The notes below the pieces were generated by a model, which worked only from the letters and a program-made list of their open reading frames with translations, did no database searches and was not told where the DNA came from. From Streptomyces sp. CB01249 (GTDB lineage Bacteria; Actinomycetota; Actinomycetes; Streptomycetales; Streptomycetaceae), in assembly GCF_001905735.1 (NCBI RefSeq), contig NZ_LISW01000007.1:209600-273599 (forward strand): a stretch of 64,000 nt of DNA, read 5' to 3'. Positions 8,597-16,592 of the stretch are shown here, piece after piece (the first letter of the stretch is position 1; each line of letters begins with the position of its first letter). The translations under genes were made by a program, and so were the position numbers.

Positions 8597-10318
8597 TCAC
8601 TCCTCCTCGTCGTCCTCCTCCAGCCCGGCGTCCAGCTCCGCGTCCAACGCCTCGTCCAGCGCCTCCAGTTCCGCTTCCGGGTCGATCATCCGGGCCTGCA
8701 GTTGCAGGTCGTCCGCGTCGTAGCGGGAGAGGACGTCCTCGTACCAGGTTTCGGCGGCGGTCGTCAGGAGGTTCATCGCCTCGTCGAGGCGGCCCAGGTG
8801 GCGCAGGGCGGTGCCGTAGAAGCCGGCCGTCTCCGTGCGGAAGGCGTCGTTGTCGTCGCCCTCCTCCCAGGCGCTGCGGAGGAACGGTTCGGCCTCCTCG
8901 TACGCCCCGCGCTGGACCATCAGCTTGCCCGCGAGCATGGAGTCCAGGCGGGAGCCGAGAGCGGCCGCGCGGGCGTACCAGCGCTCGGACTCCTGGTAGT
9001 CGTGGTGGAAGTCGGAGAGCCAGCCCATGTGATGGCAGGAGTGCTGGTCCCCGGCCTCGGCGGACAGGCGGTGCCACTTGTCGCGGTCGGTGAAGCGGCG
9101 CAGCTCCTTGCACAGCTGCGCCAGGTCGTAGAGGGCGTACGCGTCACCGGCGCGGGCGGCGGGCTCCATCCAGGGGACCAGGTGGCGGGCGTTCTTGCCG
9201 CCCCAGTCGTTGAGCAGGTTGGCGTACTCGTACCCGGCCCGTGCGTCCCCGGCCCCGGCCCGCTCGCGCAGTCCGGGCAGCAGCCGGTAGTCCGGCTCGT
9301 CGGAGGCGCGGGGGCCGCCCTCGCGGAGCGCGGCGATCCGGGCCAGCTGGTGCACGGCGTCCTTGTCGTCCTCGCCGAACCCGCCGAACCAGCGCTCGGC
9401 CTCGTCGTACCGGCCGAGGCGCGTGTACAGCATCCCGAGGTTCCACTTGGGCGCCTCCTCGCCCGCCTCGACCGCGAGGAGGTAGGCGCGCTCGGCCTCC
9501 GCCGTCTCGCCGCGCTGCTCGCACTTGTTGCCGAGCAGCGCGGCGGCCTTGGCGACCCCCGCCTCGTGCGCCCGGACCAGCAGGTCGCGGGCCCGGGGCC
9601 ACTCCTCGTCGTCGCCGGTCTCGGTGAGGAACATCGCGTGGTACATGCCCGCCTCGGCGCTGAGCGCGGAGCCCCGGGCGTACAGCTCGTCGGCGCGGGT
9701 GGTGAGCCCCGGGTAGTCCGCGAAGTGCTGGTCGAGGTCGAAGAGCCCCTGCACCGCCTTCAGGGCGGCCTCGCCGTCCCCGTCGGCCTCTGCGGTGTCC
9801 AGCCCGGCGGCGGCCCGGTCGAAGACCTCCACGAACGAGTCGAAGAGCTGCGACCAGCGGAAGACCGCGATGTCCCCCAGCCCGGTGTCACTCATCAGGA
9901 ACGCGGACGCCTCCGCCGGCCGCCCCTCGGCCGCCATGAGCTTCCCCAGCTCGATCTTGGCTTCGAGGTGCCGCCCGTACTCCCAGGCGTGCCGCAGCCA
10001 CTCGGCGGCCTCGTCGTTCCTGCGGTCCTCGTGCAGCAGTACCCCGAGCCCGTACGCGGACCCCGCGTCGAACTCCGCGACAGCCCGGTACAGCGCCTCC
10101 GCCGTGTCCCGGTCGCCCCGGATCTTCCGGTACCGGGCGAGCGTGTAGTGCGCCCAGATGTCCCCCGCCTCGACGGCCCGCTCCCAGTAGGGGATGCCCT
10201 CGTCGATGTGGTGCCCGAAGACGAAGAAGTCACTGTGCCGACGGGCGGTCCTGCCGTCCTTGTCCAGGGCGGCGGCAACCATCGCCTCGCCCCGGGTCCG
10301 TATGTGCTCGGTGGTCAT
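8597..10318 (-). CDS. Tetratricopeptide/SEL1-like repeat protein
   Basis: A 573-residue soluble protein built almost entirely of helical TPR/Sel1-like repeats. Examples are HYTLARYRKIRGDRDTAEALY and WNLGMLYTRLGRYDEAERWF; small residues recur at the TPR consensus positions. The C-terminus is a strongly acidic tail (about 25 residues, mostly E/D/A/L). It has no catalytic motif, signal peptide or membrane helix and is probably a protein-interaction scaffold. It is convergent with the protease gene (9-base gap), so the two are separate units. Its partners are unknown. Confidence 0.85.
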   Translation of the reverse strand: MTTEHIRTRGEAMVAAALDKDGRTARRHSDFFVFGHHIDEGIPYWERAVEAGDIWAHYTLARYRKIRGDRDTAEALYRAVAEFDAGSAYGLGVLLHEDRRNDEAAEWLRHAWEYGRHLEAKIELGKLMAAEGRPAEASAFLMSDTGLGDIAVFRWSQLFDSFVEVFDRAAAGLDTAEADGDGEAALKAVQGLFDLDQHFADYPGLTTRADELYARGSALSAEAGMYHAMFLTETGDDEEWPRARDLLVRAHEAGVAKAAALLGNKCEQRGETAEAERAYLLAVEAGEEAPKWNLGMLYTRLGRYDEAERWFGGFGEDDKDAVHQLARIAALREGGPRASDEPDYRLLPGLRERAGAGDARAGYEYANLLNDWGGKNARHLVPWMEPAARAGDAYALYDLAQLCKELRRFTDRDKWHRLSAEAGDQHSCHHMGWLSDFHHDYQESERWYARAAALGSRLDSMLAGKLMVQRGAYEEAEPFLRSAWEEGDDNDAFRTETAGFYGTALRHLGRLDEAMNLLTTAAETWYEDVLSRYDADDLQLQARMIDPEAELEALDEALDAELDAGLEEDDEEE

Positions 10319-10370
10319 GGGCGCATGCTGTCAGGCGAGTTGGCGTCCGCCCGGACCGGGCCCCGCGGCT

Positions 10371-10799
10371 TCACACTTCATGCGCACCGGCCACGACCGC
10401 CACCGTCCACGTGGCCGTCCCGCCCTGGACCCGCATACGGAGCGCCTGCGCGTCCGCCTCGCTGTAGACCCGGCCCACGGTGACGACCTGGTCGCAGGCG
10501 ATGCGACGGGGGTCGTCCTCGGGCCGGTCGGCGTCGACGATCGTCACCCGGCCCTTGCCGGTGCAGCGGGCGTAGATCGTGTAGACGCCCTGACCGGGCG
10601 TGAACCGCTTGAGGTCGAGGTCGGCGGAGCCGTGCGTCTCGGGGACGAGTACGGCTGCCCGCGCGGGGAGTTCGAGCCCGGCCGCACGCGAAGGCACCGG
10701 GTTCGCGGCGCGCTTCTGCGGGGCGTGCTCGGCCCCGCTGCATCCGGCGGCGAGGAGGACGGCCGCCGCGGCGGCGAGAACGGGAAGGTGCCGGTTCAT
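10371..10799 (-). CDS. Putative lipoprotein of unknown function
   Basis: A 142-residue protein with a signal peptide and lipobox (MNRHLPVLAAAAAVLLAAGC, Cys20), so it should be lipid-anchored on the outer face of the membrane. The mature part of about 120 residues has two further Cys (in ARCTGKG and IACDQ) that may form a disulfide, and is probably beta-rich. I recognise no domain. The ATG has GAGGAG about 8 bases upstream. It lies 31 bases after the LRV-like gene, in the same direction, and may be co-transcribed with it. Confidence 0.8.
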   Translation of the reverse strand: MNRHLPVLAAAAAVLLAAGCSGAEHAPQKRAANPVPSRAAGLELPARAAVLVPETHGSADLDLKRFTPGQGVYTIYARCTGKGRVTIVDADRPEDDPRRIACDQVVTVGRVYSEADAQALRMRVQGGTATWTVAVVAGAHEV

Positions 10800-10830
10800 G
10801 CGGAACTCCTCGGGTCGGCGTAGGCGCTGC

Positions 10831-11250
10831 TCAACGAGATGTACGAAACGCCAGGCGCCGTTCCAGTCCGCTGCGAAGTCGTGCCGACGCCCCGGGCAGC
10901 GGGGCGAGCCGGCGCACCTCCGCCGGGGTCAGCTCCGGGCGGTCCGCCAGCGCGAGCACCGCCGCGTACGGGCGTTCGCCCTCGGCCAGCCTGGCCGCCA
11001 CGACGTCGAGGACGGCCCGCAGGACGGTCCGGTCGGCGCGCGGGTGCTCGGCGAGCAGGAGCAGCAGCCGGTTGTCGTTCCAGGGGCTGTCCCTGGTTCC
11101 GGCCAGCTCCAGCAAAGTGCCGGGCTCCGTGGCCGGGTTGGCGGCGAGCGCCTGCCGGACGAAGACGTACGGGGAGCGCGCCAGGCGGTGCAGAGCGGCA
11201 CCGTCGGTCTCGGCGCGCGCCCGCTCCAGCCAGTCCGCAGGCGTATGCAT
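10831..11250 (-). CDS. Leucine-rich-repeat-variant/HEAT-like small protein
   Basis: A 139-residue helical protein. It begins MHTPADWLERARAETDGAALHRLARSPYVFVRQALAANPATE. This pattern (SPYVFVRQALAANPAT followed by LLELAGTRDSPWNDNRLLLLLAEHP) is typical of leucine-rich-repeat-variant helices. There is no signal peptide or catalytic motif. The ATG at 11250 is preceded by a G-rich GGGGGAGGGGCG tract. It probably has a scaffold or interaction role. It is divergent from the MerR gene at 11332, so both promoters share 11251-11331. Confidence 0.7.
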   Translation of the reverse strand: MHTPADWLERARAETDGAALHRLARSPYVFVRQALAANPATEPGTLLELAGTRDSPWNDNRLLLLLAEHPRADRTVLRAVLDVVAARLAEGERPYAAVLALADRPELTPAEVRRLAPLPGASARLRSGLERRLAFRTSR

Positions 11251-11294
11251 GCCCCTCGCCCCTCCCCCTGTGCGAGCAAGCGTACGAGCCCGGC

Positions 11295-11325
11295 TTGCGT
11301 CTCCCCCGGCGGGAGACCCCAAGCT
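11295..11325 (+). promoter_or_regulatory. MerR-type 19-bp-spacer promoter with dyad operator
   Basis: A -35-like TTGCGT (11295-11300) is 19 bases from a -10-like CAAGCT (11320-11325). Between them the perfect dyad GTCTCCC-N5-GGGAGAC spans 11299-11317. An overlong spacer filled by a dyad is the hallmark of promoters activated by MerR-type DNA distortion. The ATG at 11332 is 6 bases after the -10, so the transcript would be leaderless and the gene autoregulated. Confidence 0.65.
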
Positions 11326-11331
11326 GGCCCC

Positions 11332-12219
11332 ATGGACGGCAACGCGCTCCTCTCGATCGGGGAGCTGGCCCGGCGGACCGGGCTCAGTGTGAAGACGATC
11401 CGGTACTACTCCGATCGCGGGATCGTGGCGCCGACCGCCCGCACCCCGGCCGGTTACCGCCGCTACGGCGCCGACGCCGTCGCGCGTCTCGGCCTCGTAC
11501 GGACCCTGCGGGAGCTCGGGCTCGGCCTGGACACGATCCGCAAGGTGGCCGACCGGGAGCGGTCGTTGCCCGACGTCGCGGCGGCGCACGCGGAGGCGCT
11601 GGAGGCGCAGATCCGCGTCCTGCGCCTGCGGCAGGCGCTGCTGGCCGCCGTGGCCGAGCGCCGGCTCACCCCTGAGGAGACCGATCTCATGCATCAGCTC
11701 GCCCGCCTCACCGACGACGAACGCCGCCGCCTCGTCGCCGACTTCCTCCACGCGGTCTTCGACGGCCTGGCACTCGACGGGGTCGCCCGGACGCTGACAC
11801 CGGAGCTGCCCGGCGATCCCGACGCCGAGCAGACCCGCGCCTGGGCGGAGTGGGCCGCGCTGGCCCAGGACCCCGACTTCCGCGCCGGGCTGCGGCGGAC
11901 CCTCCGGGAGGTCGCCGCCGAGCAACCCCCCGGCACCCCACCCCGGCGCAACTTCGCCGCCGCCGTCCGCGACCTCGTCGCCCCCGCCCTGGCCGCCGGG
12001 CTCGACCCCGCCTCGCCCGAAGCGGACCCCGTCGTCGCGGCGATCACGGCCGAGCACGCCCACCCCGACGCGCTCCTCCCCCGGCTCCGGAGCCTCAACG
12101 ACCCACGCCGCGACCGTTACGTACAGCTGCTCGCCGTGATCAACGGGTGGCCCGCGCCCGAGAGTCCGGGGCCCGCGCTCGACTGGGCCGCCGAGGCCGT
12201 ACGCGTACGGACGGCATGA
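11332..12219 (+). CDS. MerR family transcriptional regulator
   Basis: A 295-residue activator. The MerR winged helix-turn-helix occupies residues 8-75 (SIGELARRTGLSVKTIRYYSDRGIVAPTARTPAGYRRY), followed by the dimerisation helix (about 80-115). A long helical C-terminal domain of about 170 residues is larger than in metal-sensing MerR proteins and lacks their Cys pattern, so a small organic ligand is more likely. The start is fixed by the promoter geometry at 11295-11325. The AhpD/ECF41 pair downstream has its own promoter and is probably independent. Confidence 0.9.
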   Translation: MDGNALLSIGELARRTGLSVKTIRYYSDRGIVAPTARTPAGYRRYGADAVARLGLVRTLRELGLGLDTIRKVADRERSLPDVAAAHAEALEAQIRVLRLRQALLAAVAERRLTPEETDLMHQLARLTDDERRRLVADFLHAVFDGLALDGVARTLTPELPGDPDAEQTRAWAEWAALAQDPDFRAGLRRTLREVAAEQPPGTPPRRNFAAAVRDLVAPALAAGLDPASPEADPVVAAITAEHAHPDALLPRLRSLNDPRRDRYVQLLAVINGWPAPESPGPALDWAAEAVRVRTA

Positions 12220-12232
12220 CACCGCACACCCA

Positions 12233-12259
12233 TGTCACAACCACGCCCGCCGTCTCGTC
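12233..12259 (+). promoter_or_regulatory. ECF41-type sigma-dependent promoter
   Basis: TGTCACA (12233-12239), 16 bases, then CGTC (12256-12259). This equals the ECF41 target promoter TGTCACA-N16-CGTC as I recall it from published work on the group. It sits just upstream of the AhpD-like gene, the usual partner of an ECF41 sigma factor, which is encoded next. Confidence 0.7.
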
Positions 12260-12301
12260 TCGGGAATGAACGCACCGCATCGACACCCCGAGGAGCACAC
12301 C

Positions 12302-12775
12302 ATGAACGCACGCCTCAACTACTTCGCCAATCCCGCCGCCGGCAAGGCGCTGAAGCACTTCATGGCCTTCGGCCGGGAGATGAAGGGACTGCCGCTGCCC
12401 GCCGCGACGCAGGAGCTCGTCGCGCTGCGCGTCAGCCAGATCAACGGCTGCGCGGCCTGCATCGACATGCACACGAAGGAGGCCGCCGAGGCCGGGGAGA
12501 GCGCGGTGCGGCTGCATCTCGTCGCGGCCTGGCGGGAAGCCACCGTCTTCACCGACGCGGAGCGCGCGGCACTCGCGCTGGCCGAGCAGGGCACGCGTAC
12601 CGCCGACGCGGGGACCGGGGTGGACGACGCCACCTGGGCGAGGGCCGCCGAGCTCTACGACGAGGAGCAGCTGACCGCGCTCGTCATGCTGGTGTCGTTC
12701 ATGAACGCGGTGAACCGGCTGAACATCATCACGCAGCAGCCGGCGGGCGACTACAAGCCCGGACAGTTCCACTGA
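12302..12775 (+). CDS. Carboxymuconolactone decarboxylase/AhpD family protein
   Basis: A 157-residue alkylhydroperoxidase-like protein. Its active-site motif is intact: INGCAACIDMHTKEA (about 48-62), with the CxxC pair and a following His as in AhpD. It may reduce peroxides through the CxxC thiols or act on a small metabolite. AGGAG lies 6 bases before the ATG at 12302; an ATG at 12266 has no such site. It is the COE partner of the ECF41 sigma factor starting 28 bases after its stop, and an ECF41-type promoter precedes it. The physiological substrate of such partners is not known to me. Confidence 0.9.
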   Translation: MNARLNYFANPAAGKALKHFMAFGREMKGLPLPAATQELVALRVSQINGCAACIDMHTKEAAEAGESAVRLHLVAAWREATVFTDAERAALALAEQGTRTADAGTGVDDATWARAAELYDEEQLTALVMLVSFMNAVNRLNIITQQPAGDYKPGQFH

Positions 12776-12803
12776 GCGGAAGCGGCGAGGGAGAGGAACC
12801 GGC

Positions 12804-13727
12804 ATGGGCAAGGCCGAGGAGTTCGAGGAGCTGCGGGCGCTGCTGTTCTCGATCGCGTACCGCATCCTGGGCAGCGTCGCGGAGGCGGAGGACGCCGTCC
12901 AGGAGACCTGGCTCCGCTACGACGCCTCGGCCACCCGGCCGGATTCGCTGAAGGCGTTCCTCTCCACCACGGTGACCCGGATCGCGATCGACGTGCTGCG
13001 GTCGGCCCGGGTGCGGCGGGAGGAGTACGTCGGCCCGTGGCTGCCGGAGCCGCTGCTCGACGACCCGTACGCGGACCCGGAGCGGGCCGCCGAGCTGGCG
13101 GATTCGGTGTCGATGGCGTCGCTGCTCCTCCTGGAACGGCTGAGTCCGCTGGAGCGGTCGGTGTTCGTGCTGCGGGAGGTCTTCGCCTTCGGCTTCGGCG
13201 ACATCGCGGCGGCGGTGGGCCGCTCCGAGGCGGCCTGCCGTCAGCTGCTCGTACGGGCCCGGCGCCACATGCACGAGGGGCGGCCCCGGTTCGAGGCGGA
13301 CCGCGCGGAGCAGCGGGAGCTGGCGGGCCGGTTCTTCGACGCGCTGTCCCGGGGCGATGTGGACGGGCTGCGGAGCCTGCTCTCCGCCGACGTCCAGCTC
13401 GTCGGCGACGGCGGCGGCAAGGCCCCGCAGCTGGCCCGGACGGTCGTCGGCGCGGACAACGCGGCCCGGCTGCTCGCCACGGTCTACCCCCTCATGGCCG
13501 AGGCGGGCATCACCTGCGAACCGCGCGAGGTCAACGGCCGCCCGGGGGCGCTGTTCCGCGTGCGCGACGGGGGCGTGCTCCACATCCTGTCCCTGGACGT
13601 GCGGGACGGGCAGATCCAGACGGTCCGCTCGGTCATCAACCCGGACAAGCTCGGCCACCTGGGCCCGGTGGCGGACGCGTGGGCGGCGGACCGCGAGGTA
13701 CGGGCGCTGCGCAAGCGGGACGTCTGA
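12804..13727 (+). CDS. ECF41 (SigJ-like) RNA polymerase sigma factor with C-terminal SnoaL-like domain
   Basis: A 307-residue ECF sigma factor. Region 2 (about 8-75, including AEDAVQETWLRY) and region 4 (about 110-165, ending CRQLLVRARRHM) are followed by a SnoaL-like extension of about 130 residues. All three ECF41 signatures are visible: WLPEP between the sigma domains (about residue 74), DGGGK in the extension (about 199) and NPDKL near the end (about 275). The extension acts in place of a separate anti-sigma factor in this group. GAGGAAC lies just upstream of the ATG. It is encoded directly after its AhpD-like partner, whose promoter it probably reads. Confidence 0.95.
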   Translation: MGKAEEFEELRALLFSIAYRILGSVAEAEDAVQETWLRYDASATRPDSLKAFLSTTVTRIAIDVLRSARVRREEYVGPWLPEPLLDDPYADPERAAELADSVSMASLLLLERLSPLERSVFVLREVFAFGFGDIAAAVGRSEAACRQLLVRARRHMHEGRPRFEADRAEQRELAGRFFDALSRGDVDGLRSLLSADVQLVGDGGGKAPQLARTVVGADNAARLLATVYPLMAEAGITCEPREVNGRPGALFRVRDGGVLHILSLDVRDGQIQTVRSVINPDKLGHLGPVADAWAADREVRALRKRDV

Positions 13728-13730
13728 GTC

Positions 13731-14330
13731 CTACGCGCCTTCGGCGGCCTTCGCCGCGCGTTCGACCTTCGCTCGGTGGGCGTCCCAGAACGCGTCGTCC
13801 TGGGGCTTCTCGACGATCGCGGCCACCCGGCCCGTCGCGTGGTCGAGCTGTTCGCGGAGGATGTCGGCGTGGCCCGCGTGGCGGGCGGTCTCGCCGTGCA
13901 TATGGATCATGATGTCGAACAGCCGCACCTCGGGCCGCCCCCACCACTCCACCCGCCCGGGCGCGTCGAGCGGGAGCGCGGCGATGGTGGCGTCCGCGTG
14001 CGCCCACGCCCGTCGGTAGCGCCCGGTGATCTCCTCCCGCGACTCCTCCTCGGCGGCCCACATCTCCGGTCCGCCCGGTTCGTTGTCCTGCCACCGGGGA
14101 AGCGGCTCGGGGAACGGCCGCCCGAAGACGTCCCCGAAGTACCGGGCCTCCCAGAACGACAGGTGCTTGACGAGCCCCAGCAGATTGGTCCCGGTATAGG
14201 TCAACGGCCTCCGGATGTCGTACTCGCCGAGCCCGTCGAGCTTCCAGACCATGGCCTCGCGGACGGTGCGCAGGTTGTTGTGGAGGCGTTCTTTCACCGC
14301 GTCATCGATCATGCGCACCGACTCTGCCAT
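13731..14330 (-). CDS. DinB family protein (DUF664-like)
   Basis: A 199-residue four-helix-bundle protein of the DinB/YfiT type, often metal-binding and thought to act in bacillithiol- or mycothiol-dependent reactions. The likely ligand His residues are in LVKHLSFWEARYF (about 55), IMIHMHGETARHAGHADILREQLD (three spaced His, about 143-152). It is convergent with the sigma factor, with only 3 bases between the stops. The ATG at 14330 was kept, although an in-frame Met at 14312 is possible. The substrate is unknown. Confidence 0.85.
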   Translation of the reverse strand: MAESVRMIDDAVKERLHNNLRTVREAMVWKLDGLGEYDIRRPLTYTGTNLLGLVKHLSFWEARYFGDVFGRPFPEPLPRWQDNEPGGPEMWAAEEESREEITGRYRRAWAHADATIAALPLDAPGRVEWWGRPEVRLFDIMIHMHGETARHAGHADILREQLDHATGRVAAIVEKPQDDAFWDAHRAKVERAAKAAEGA

Positions 14331-14425
14331 CAGAGGGACCCCACCGGAACGCCGGACCGATGACTTTCCCGGCCACGCGCAGTCTGAACCCGTGTAAAGC
14401 CCGCCGCCCGTACCCCGAGGACATC

Positions 14426-14998
14426 ATGCGCACACTCATCAGCACCGCCTTCGTCTCCCTCGACGGTGTGGTCGAGGCCCCGGGCGGCGAGCCCGGCTAC
14501 CGGAACTCCGGCTGGACCTTCAAGGGCATCGACTTCCTGCCCGAGGCGTACGAGATCAAGGGCCGGGAGCAGGAGGAGGCTGGGGCGCTCATGATGGGGC
14601 GGCGCAGCTACGAGGCGTTCAGCCCCGTGTGGCCGGGCATGGAGGAGTTCGCGGGCTACAAGGCGATGCCCAAGTACGTCGTCTCCACGACGCTCACCGA
14701 GGACGGCCTCGTGGACACCTGGGGCGAGACGCACATCCTCCGCTCCCTGGACGACGTCGCCGCGCTCAAGGAGACGGACGGCGCCCCGGTCATCGTGCAC
14801 GGCAGCGCCACCCTCAACCACGCGCTCTCCGACGCCGGTCTGATCGACCGCTACCACCTCCTCGTCTTCCCGCTGCTCCTCGGCGCCGGAAAGCGCCTGT
14901 TCAGCGCGGCCGACAAGGACACCCGGCACCTGAGGCTCGTGGAGCACGAGGCGTTCCCCAACGGCATCCAGAAAAACGTCTTCGACGTAGTCCGCTGA
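14426..14998 (+). CDS. Dihydrofolate reductase family protein (RibD C-terminal fold), first of a tandem pair
   Basis: A 190-residue protein of the RibD C-terminal/YyaP-like superfamily. The N-terminus MRTLISTAFVSLDGVVEAPGG is the usual start, the NADPH-fold segment GALMMGRRSYEAF lies near 52-64, and VIVHGSATLNHALSDAGLIDRYHLLVFPLLLGAGKRLF closes the fold. An enzymatic role in reducing a pterin or flavin-like substrate is plausible, but the substrate is unknown. The ATG at 14426 follows CGAGGA by 4-5 bases. A paralogue follows 34 bases downstream. Confidence 0.88.
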   Translation: MRTLISTAFVSLDGVVEAPGGEPGYRNSGWTFKGIDFLPEAYEIKGREQEEAGALMMGRRSYEAFSPVWPGMEEFAGYKAMPKYVVSTTLTEDGLVDTWGETHILRSLDDVAALKETDGAPVIVHGSATLNHALSDAGLIDRYHLLVFPLLLGAGKRLFSAADKDTRHLRLVEHEAFPNGIQKNVFDVVR

Positions 14999-15032
14999 GG
15001 CCGCCCGCACCCCAGAACAAGAGGAACCCACC

Positions 15033-15638
15033 ATGCGCAAGATCATCGTCACCACGTTCCTGACCCTCGACGGCGTCATGCAGGCCCCCGGCGGTCCCGA
15101 GGAGGACCCGGAGAGCGGCTTCACGCACGGCGGCTGGCAGAAGCCCACGTACGACGACGGCGTCGGCGAGGCCATCGCCGACTGGTACGCCGACACCGAC
15201 GCGATGCTCCTCGGCCGCAAGACGTACGACATCTTCGCCGGGTACTGGCCGACCGCCGACCCGGACAACCCGTTCACGGAGCGCATGAACTCCATGCACA
15301 AGTACGTGGCGTCCCGCACCCTGACGTCCGTGGACTGGCAGAACTCCACCCTCCTGACCGGCGACACCGCCGACGCCGTACGCCGCCTCAAGGAGACCGA
15401 GGGCCGCAACATCAACGTCGTCGGCAGCGGCGACCTCGCCCAGACCCTGATGCGCGAGGACCTGGTGGACGAGTACCGCCTCACCATCCACCCGGTCATC
15501 CTCGGCACCGGCAAACGCCTCTTCGCCGACGGCGCGGTCCCGACCGCCCTGGAGCCGGTCAAGGTCACGGGCACGAAGGGCGGCACGGTCCTGGCCGTCT
15601 ACCGGCCCGCGGGACGGCCCGCGTACGACAGCTTCTAG
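15033..15638 (+). CDS. Dihydrofolate reductase family protein, second of the tandem pair
   Basis: A 201-residue paralogue of the preceding gene: MRKIIVTTFLTLDGVMQAPGG at the N-terminus, AMLLGRKTYDIFAGYWP near 65-80, and a C-terminal DEYRLTIHPVILGTGKRLFADG. The upstream sequence AACAAGAGGAACCCACC holds AGAGGA about 8 bases before the ATG. The 34-base gap suggests co-transcription with the first copy, and the unit ends in a hairpin at 15641. The two proteins are clearly diverged and may form a heterodimer or act on different substrates. Confidence 0.9.
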   Translation: MRKIIVTTFLTLDGVMQAPGGPEEDPESGFTHGGWQKPTYDDGVGEAIADWYADTDAMLLGRKTYDIFAGYWPTADPDNPFTERMNSMHKYVASRTLTSVDWQNSTLLTGDTADAVRRLKETEGRNINVVGSGDLAQTLMREDLVDEYRLTIHPVILGTGKRLFADGAVPTALEPVKVTGTKGGTVLAVYRPAGRPAYDSF

Positions 15639-15640
15639 CC

Positions 15641-15679
15641 ACCGCGGGGCCCCGCCCGTCGCCGCTCCCCCGCGGTTTT
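15641..15679 (+). terminator. Intrinsic terminator after the tandem DHFR-like genes
   Basis: A 9-bp perfect stem ACCGCGGGG/CCCCGCGGT (15641-15649 with 15668-15676) is followed by TTTT, starting 3 bases after the stop codon. Confidence 0.75.
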
Positions 15680-15788
15680 GTCCGCGCTCCGTAACAGAGG
15701 CAGCCTCCGGGCCCCCTTCGCCTGTCCTGGTGGGGGGACGGTCGGCACGGGGCCGGCGGCGGTGGTGGATCGAAGGGGCGGGGCGGAC

Positions 15789-16568
15789 ATGGGGAAGCAC
15801 AGGGAGCGGACGTGGCACGGGCGGCTCATCGCGGCGGCGCTCGGGGTCACGGCGCTGGCGGCCGCCACCTCCGTGTGGACCGCGCAGGCCGGCACCACCG
15901 CCGGGCAGCCGCCGACGGCCGTCGCGTCGGCCGCCTCGCACCCCGAGCGGCCCGCGGCCCGGAAGGTCGCGGAGGAGATCGTCCACGCGTCGGACAAGGG
16001 CCCCCGAGGGGTCAACATCACCATCGACGACGGGCCGGACCCCACTTGGACGCCCCAGGTGCTGCGGCTGCTCAAGGAGAACGGGGTCAAGGCCACGTTC
16101 TGCATGGTCGGCACGCAGGCCCGGGCCTACCCGGACCTGGTCAAGGCCGTCGTGGCGGGCGGCCACCGCCTGTGCGACCACACCGTCTCGCACGACGTCA
16201 CCATGGACAAGAAGTCCGAGGCGTACCAGGCCAAGGAGATCCTCGACGCCGAGCGGATGATCACCGAGGCGTCAGGCGGCGTCCACCCGCAGTACTACCG
16301 CGCCCCGGGCGGCGCGTTCACCCCGTACAGCCGCAAGCTCGCCGCCTCGCACGGGATGCGGCCGCTGGGCTGGAACGTCGACACCAAGGACTTCGAGCAC
16401 CCCGGCGCGGACGCGATCATCGCGACGGTCAGGAGCGAGATCGCCAACGGCCCGACCATCCTCTTCCACGACGCGGGCGGCAACCGCTCCCAGACCCTCG
16501 CCGCACTGGGCCGGGTGCTGCCCTGGCTGCGGGAGCAGGGGTACGTGTACGGCTTCCCCGTGCGGTGA
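15789..16568 (+). CDS. Secreted polysaccharide deacetylase (NodB domain)
   Basis: A 259-residue exported carbohydrate esterase family 4 protein. A signal peptide (basic start, hydrophobic core, cleavage after about WTAQAG near residue 35) is followed by the NodB domain from about residue 70. Motif 1 is TIDDGPDPTW, motif 2 HTVSH, motif 3 RAPGGAFTP and motif 4 near LGWNVDTKDFEHPG, with ILFHDAGG at the end. These residues form the Asp-His-His metal site and the catalytic base/acid of peptidoglycan or chitin deacetylases. The ATG at 15789 gives a proper signal peptide. It is a single gene. Confidence 0.92.
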   Translation: MGKHRERTWHGRLIAAALGVTALAAATSVWTAQAGTTAGQPPTAVASAASHPERPAARKVAEEIVHASDKGPRGVNITIDDGPDPTWTPQVLRLLKENGVKATFCMVGTQARAYPDLVKAVVAGGHRLCDHTVSHDVTMDKKSEAYQAKEILDAERMITEASGGVHPQYYRAPGGAFTPYSRKLAASHGMRPLGWNVDTKDFEHPGADAIIATVRSEIANGPTILFHDAGGNRSQTLAALGRVLPWLREQGYVYGFPVR

Positions 16569-16592
16569 GTCGGGTCCGGTCGGGCGCCGGTC

